64,000 bases of DNA from Hyphomonas sp. CY54-11-8 (GTDB lineage Bacteria > Pseudomonadota > Alphaproteobacteria > Caulobacterales > Hyphomonadaceae). Positions 61,119 through 64,000 of this stretch are shown in pieces. Where the stretch lies: NCBI RefSeq assembly GCF_000682735.1, contig NZ_AWFD01000023.1, positions 244,430 to 308,429 on the forward strand. Reading direction: 5' to 3'. Under the pieces are notes generated by a model. The model ran no database searches and was not told the DNA's origin. It worked only from the letters and a program-made list of their open reading frames with translations. Within the stretch, counting starts at the first letter, position 1. Every line of letters starts with the position of its first letter. The translations under genes were made by a program, and so were the position numbers.

Positions 61119-61826
61119 ATGAAGAAGACGCTTGTTTCCGCGCTCGCCTTTGCGGCGGGTCTTGCTGCCCTGGCCTTGCCTGCGAGTGCCGATCATCGCG
61201 GTGACCGGGATAGCTGGCGCGGCGGGGACTATCAGGGCCGCCAGGGCGGGGCCGTCCTGTATTCCAATGCCGGTTTCCGTGGAGAAGCCGTCCGGATTGA
61301 CGGCGCGGTGCCCAGTCTTGGCCGTATCGGCTTCAACGACCGGGCCTCATCCATCGCGATCAATCGCGGCGTGTGGGAAGTCTGCGTGGACGCGAACTTC
61401 CGTGGCCGGTGTGAAATCATCGATGCCAGCAAAAGGCATCTGAATGCCTACCGCCTGAACGACACTATCTCCTCAATCCGCCCGGCCGGGTATGACCGGG
61501 GTGGACGTCATGACCGTTGGGACGACGGCGGGGATGGCCGGCGCGATGGCCGTCGGGGCGATTGGGGTGGCAGACAGGGTGTTGTCCTGTTCCCGGATTC
61601 CAATCAGCGCGGCTACGCGATGGAGATCAGCCGGGATGTCGCCGATCTCAGCCAGTACCGGTTCAACGACAAGGCCAGCTCCTTCTATGTCAGCGGCGGC
61701 ACCTGGCAGGTGTGCGAACACGCGAACTATCGCGGCCGCTGTGCGATCCTGACGGCCGGCGACCTCGGCCCAATCCGGATGAACGACAATATCTCGTCCA
61801 TCCGCCGGTACAGCGGGTGGCGCTAA
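61119..61826 (+). CDS. Beta-gamma-crystallin family secreted protein 1
   Basis: A 235-residue precursor with a signal peptide (cleavage about ASA|DHR) and two beta-gamma-crystallin domains (about 44-122 and 153-229) joined by an Arg/Asp/Gly-rich linker (about 124-152). Each Greek key holds a calcium motif of type [ND][ND]xx[ST]S: NDRASS (73-78), NDTISS (114-119), NDKASS (183-188), NDNISS (222-227), so all four look intact. Disulfide-type Cys pairs occur in VCVDANFRGRC and VCEHANYRGRC. An AAGGAG ribosome site supports ATG 61119. Function unknown; probably periplasmic or surface calcium binding. Confidence 0.88.
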   Translation: MKKTLVSALAFAAGLAALALPASADHRGDRDSWRGGDYQGRQGGAVLYSNAGFRGEAVRIDGAVPSLGRIGFNDRASSIAINRGVWEVCVDANFRGRCEIIDASKRHLNAYRLNDTISSIRPAGYDRGGRHDRWDDGGDGRRDGRRGDWGGRQGVVLFPDSNQRGYAMEISRDVADLSQYRFNDKASSFYVSGGTWQVCEHANYRGRCAILTAGDLGPIRMNDNISSIRRYSGWR

Positions 61827-61878
61827 GGCGACGGTAGCTGCCGCTTGCCCTTGGCGCGCGCGCCGCTACACAGGCGTC

Positions 61879-62430
61879 ATGAACAAGACAGCAGACAACA
61901 GGCTGATCGTGGTGGGCGTCCTGAAGGGCGCCCATGGCGTTCGCGGCGATGTACGGGTGAGAAGCTTCACCGCCGATCCTGACGCCGTGTTCGATTTCGG
62001 CCCCCTGCTGGATGAGTCCGGCAAAGTGATCCTGACGCCGAAATCTGCCCGTCCGGGAAAGGAGCATTTCATCGTCCGCCCGAAAGAGCAGAAGCAGAAG
62101 GAAGCGTGGGACGCCATGCGCGGCACCCTGCTGTACGTGCCCCGCGCCAGCCTGCCGGAAGCGGACGAGGACGAATTCTATATCGAGGATCTCGTTGGTC
62201 TCGATGTCTATGCGGGCGGCAGCGATCGGGCCGGCCGCGTGCGCGCCGTTCAGGATTTCGGGGCAGGGGATCTGCTGGAGATAGACCTCACTGGCGGCGG
62301 CAGCGTGTTCGTGCCTTTTACCCTCGCGGATGTGCCGGTTGTGGACCTCGCCGCGCGCCGCGTCGTGGTGGCGACGCTGGACGAATGGATGGCTGAGCCG
62401 GAAGAGGAAGAACCCCCGCCCGGGGCCTGA
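61879..62430 (+). CDS. rimM: 16S rRNA-processing protein RimM
   Basis: Binds S19 and helps 30S head assembly. The 183-residue protein has the N-terminal beta-barrel (VVGVLKGAHGVRGDVRVRSF), the linker region and the C-terminal PRC-like barrel (DEFYIEDLVGLDVYAGGSDRAGRVRAVQDFGAGDLLEIDL and the conserved FVPFTLADVPVVDLAARRVVV). It sits in the rpsP-rimM order, but with a crystallin gene inserted on each side. It is normally followed by trmD, which is not in view. Confidence 0.94.
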   Translation: MNKTADNRLIVVGVLKGAHGVRGDVRVRSFTADPDAVFDFGPLLDESGKVILTPKSARPGKEHFIVRPKEQKQKEAWDAMRGTLLYVPRASLPEADEDEFYIEDLVGLDVYAGGSDRAGRVRAVQDFGAGDLLEIDLTGGGSVFVPFTLADVPVVDLAARRVVVATLDEWMAEPEEEEPPPGA

Positions 62431-62500
62431 CACAGTTTGTTGCGGGTTGTTCAGACAGGATTTGCCATACTTTCTGCCAGACTGAGTGAAAGTATGGCCG

Positions 62501-64000
62501 ATGATGACAAGGTTCCTCCGCCTCCTGGCAGTGCTCGCCGCGCCAATCGCAATGGCTGCGGGGGCACAGGCCCAGACAGAAACCTATGACTATGACCCCG
62601 CGATGGAAGAGGGACCGCCAACGCTGATCCTCTACAGCGGTGCCAATTATTCCGGTGAAGCCCGCGAAATATACGACCCGATCTACGCCTTGCCGAACCT
62701 GCAGTTCAACGACCGGGCCCGCTCCATCGCGGTGCTGTCTGGACAGTGGGAAGTCTGCCAGCACAGCGACTTTACCGGCCGCTGCGTCTTCCTGCGCTAT
62801 GACGTTCCGGATCTTGCCTGGTATGGCATGGACGCAGAGATTTCATCGGTGCGTCCTGTATATGAATATACAGATGCCGAGCATGGCCTGATGTTCGTGC
62901 GCGATGAGAATGGCTACATCCGCTATGTCGATGACGAGCAGTATGGCTATGACACCTACAGCTATGGCTACGGCGCCTCGACCTCGATCCAGGTCTACCA
63001 TTATGGTTATTCGCCCGATTACCGGCGCTATGGCTATTACGATCCGCGCCTTGGCTACGACCCGTACGGGTTTGGCTGGTATGGCTACTCCCAGCCTTAT
63101 TATTCCTCGACCCATTACCGGCGGGAACGTCCGCCGCTGCGCGGGCACTATGGCGCGCGCGATGCGGCGGTCACGCTGTATACCGACTCCTATGACCGCG
63201 GCGCTTCGTTGGGCATCAATCGCGGCATCCGCGATCTCAGCCGGTACCGGTTCAATGACAATGTGTCGTCAATCCAGATCCGGTCCGGCAAATGGGAAGT
63301 GTGCGAGCACGCCAATTTCCAGGGCCGCTGCCAGATCGTCGATGCCTCGGTCGACAAGCTGAACGGCCTGCGCCTGAACGATAATATCTCCTCCATCCGC
63401 CCGGTCGGCAGCACCGGTCATGACCGTTGGGACCGCCATGAACGGGACGGCCGGGATGGACGCCGGGGCGACTGGACAGGTGGTGACCGCAGAGACAGAG
63501 GCGATAGGGATAGGGACCGCGCAAGACGCGATACGCCGCAGGCGGGTGTGAGCGCCGGCACCTATGATTCCGCCGCCCGTACGCCGCCAAAGGCAGGCCG
63601 CCTGCCGCCGGGAATCCGGAACATGCAATCTGAAGCCGCCGCTGCACAATCGGCCGCGCCTCCCCCGCGTGCAGTGACGTCCCAACCGGTCCGCCGGCCG
63701 GGTGAGCGCGTGGAAGAACGCCGGATTGAGCGGAGCCTGTCGGGTGGCCCGGCGGGGCGCAGCGGAACAGGCGTTCGCGCAACGCCTGCACCGAACCGCG
63801 CCCGGATCGAACAGCCGCGCATCAGCGCGCCTGAGCGTCGGGGAACGCCGCGCAGCCTGACACCAAAAGCCCCGGATGTGCGTGCTGCGCCAACGCGTGA
63901 CACCCGCCCGCCGGGCATGCGCCGGATCGAGCCGCAAAGCCGTCCGGCAACCCCGGTCCGCCGTGCGCCGGAAGTCCGTCAGCCGGCGGTGCGCGCGCCC
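62501..64000 (+). CDS. Beta-gamma-crystallin family secreted protein 2 (partial, runs off window)
   Basis: An open frame of 500 codons from ATG 62501 to the window end, with no stop. Signal peptide cleaved about AQA|QTE. It has crystallin domain 1 (about 40-120), a Tyr/Gly-rich section (about 148-215), crystallin domain 2 (about 222-302) and then a long Arg/Pro-rich, probably disordered tail. Domain 2 keeps both calcium motifs (NDNVSS, NDNISS); domain 1 has NDRARS and DAEISS, both altered. It is a paralogue of the gene at 61119, with shared WEVCEHANF-type segments. The ATG at 62504 or 62494 are alternative starts. Confidence 0.85.
   Translation, partial: MMTRFLRLLAVLAAPIAMAAGAQAQTETYDYDPAMEEGPPTLILYSGANYSGEAREIYDPIYALPNLQFNDRARSIAVLSGQWEVCQHSDFTGRCVFLRYDVPDLAWYGMDAEISSVRPVYEYTDAEHGLMFVRDENGYIRYVDDEQYGYDTYSYGYGASTSIQVYHYGYSPDYRRYGYYDPRLGYDPYGFGWYGYSQPYYSSTHYRRERPPLRGHYGARDAAVTLYTDSYDRGASLGINRGIRDLSRYRFNDNVSSIQIRSGKWEVCEHANFQGRCQIVDASVDKLNGLRLNDNISSIRPVGSTGHDRWDRHERDGRDGRRGDWTGGDRRDRGDRDRDRARRDTPQAGVSAGTYDSAARTPPKAGRLPPGIRNMQSEAAAAQSAAPPPRAVTSQPVRRPGERVEERRIERSLSGGPAGRSGTGVRATPAPNRARIEQPRISAPERRGTPRSLTPKAPDVRAAPTRDTRPPGMRRIEPQSRPATPVRRAPEVRQPAVRAP

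Noticed and set aside
1..64000. Mobile elements, prophage, CRISPR arrays, tRNA and rRNA genes
   Set aside because: No transposase, integrase, regularly spaced repeats, cloverleaf or rRNA motif was seen on either strand.

Overview
The window is a GC-rich, gene-dense piece of alphaproteobacterial chromosome. Gene content, gene order and cell-cycle regulators (CtrA-type boxes, GANTC sites, and CenR-, NtrZ-, TrcR- and RcdA-like proteins) point to the Caulobacterales/Maricaulales side of the class, probably a Hyphomonas-like Hyphomonadaceae. The species cannot be fixed from the sequence alone. I see no insertion sequence, prophage, CRISPR array, tRNA or rRNA. This is core chromosome around the replication origin.

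Layout. 0.1-5 kb: hisF and hisE separated by an antisense crotonase gene, then a GNAT, a DUF6065-like gene, a YbaK-type deacylase and an aldo/keto reductase. 5-20 kb: ftsK, a secreted orphan protein, an ammonium transporter, a UbiH-type hydroxylase, a DUF971-Trm112-LON cluster, a CnoX-type thioredoxin, lolA, xthA, a cenR-like regulator divergent from an L,D-transpeptidase, yggS divergent from a ThiE-like gene, ntrZ and a porin. 19.9-24.4 kb: a DUF3576 lipoprotein, leuS, lptE and holA in one operon. 24.4-34.0 kb, all on the minus strand: parB, parA, rsmG, mnmG, mnmE, rho, hemJ, hemH and hemE, with two perfect parS sites inside rsmG and mnmG. 34.02-34.36 kb: the probable replication origin, with a perfect CtrA box, a second near-perfect one, nine GANTC sites in 238 bp, three copies of a 10-mer and a DnaA box. 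34.4-41.0 kb: PPSR, maf, aroE, coaE and dnaQ on the plus strand, each overlapping the next, then secB, a TimA/Tim44-like gene, mltA and an Smr-domain gene.

41-58.5 kb is a mixed housekeeping and accessory stretch: trcR, a quinone oxidoreductase, a DUF1192 protein, rcdA, an acyltransferase with its TetR, carbonic anhydrase, a LysE exporter, ppa, a lipoprotein with a methyltransferase fold, an hsp20 gene behind a ROSE-like RNA thermometer, a glycosyltransferase, a free-standing RibD-type deaminase, gpmA, an AGE epimerase and an S9 peptidase. 58.6-64 kb is the ffh-aroQ-rpsP-rimM translation and secretion cluster. It is interrupted by two beta-gamma-crystallin genes, the second of which runs off the window end.

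How it fits together: genes leave the 34.2 kb region on both sides in the direction of a replication fork. ParABS lies about 7 kb from the origin, and several cell-cycle regulators cluster around it, as in Caulobacter. The strongest non-routine signals are the origin architecture, the ROSE-like thermometer, the paired calcium-binding crystallin genes in the rimM cluster, an exported methyltransferase-like lipoprotein, and several dyads in divergent promoters. I did not find a convincing wholly novel system.
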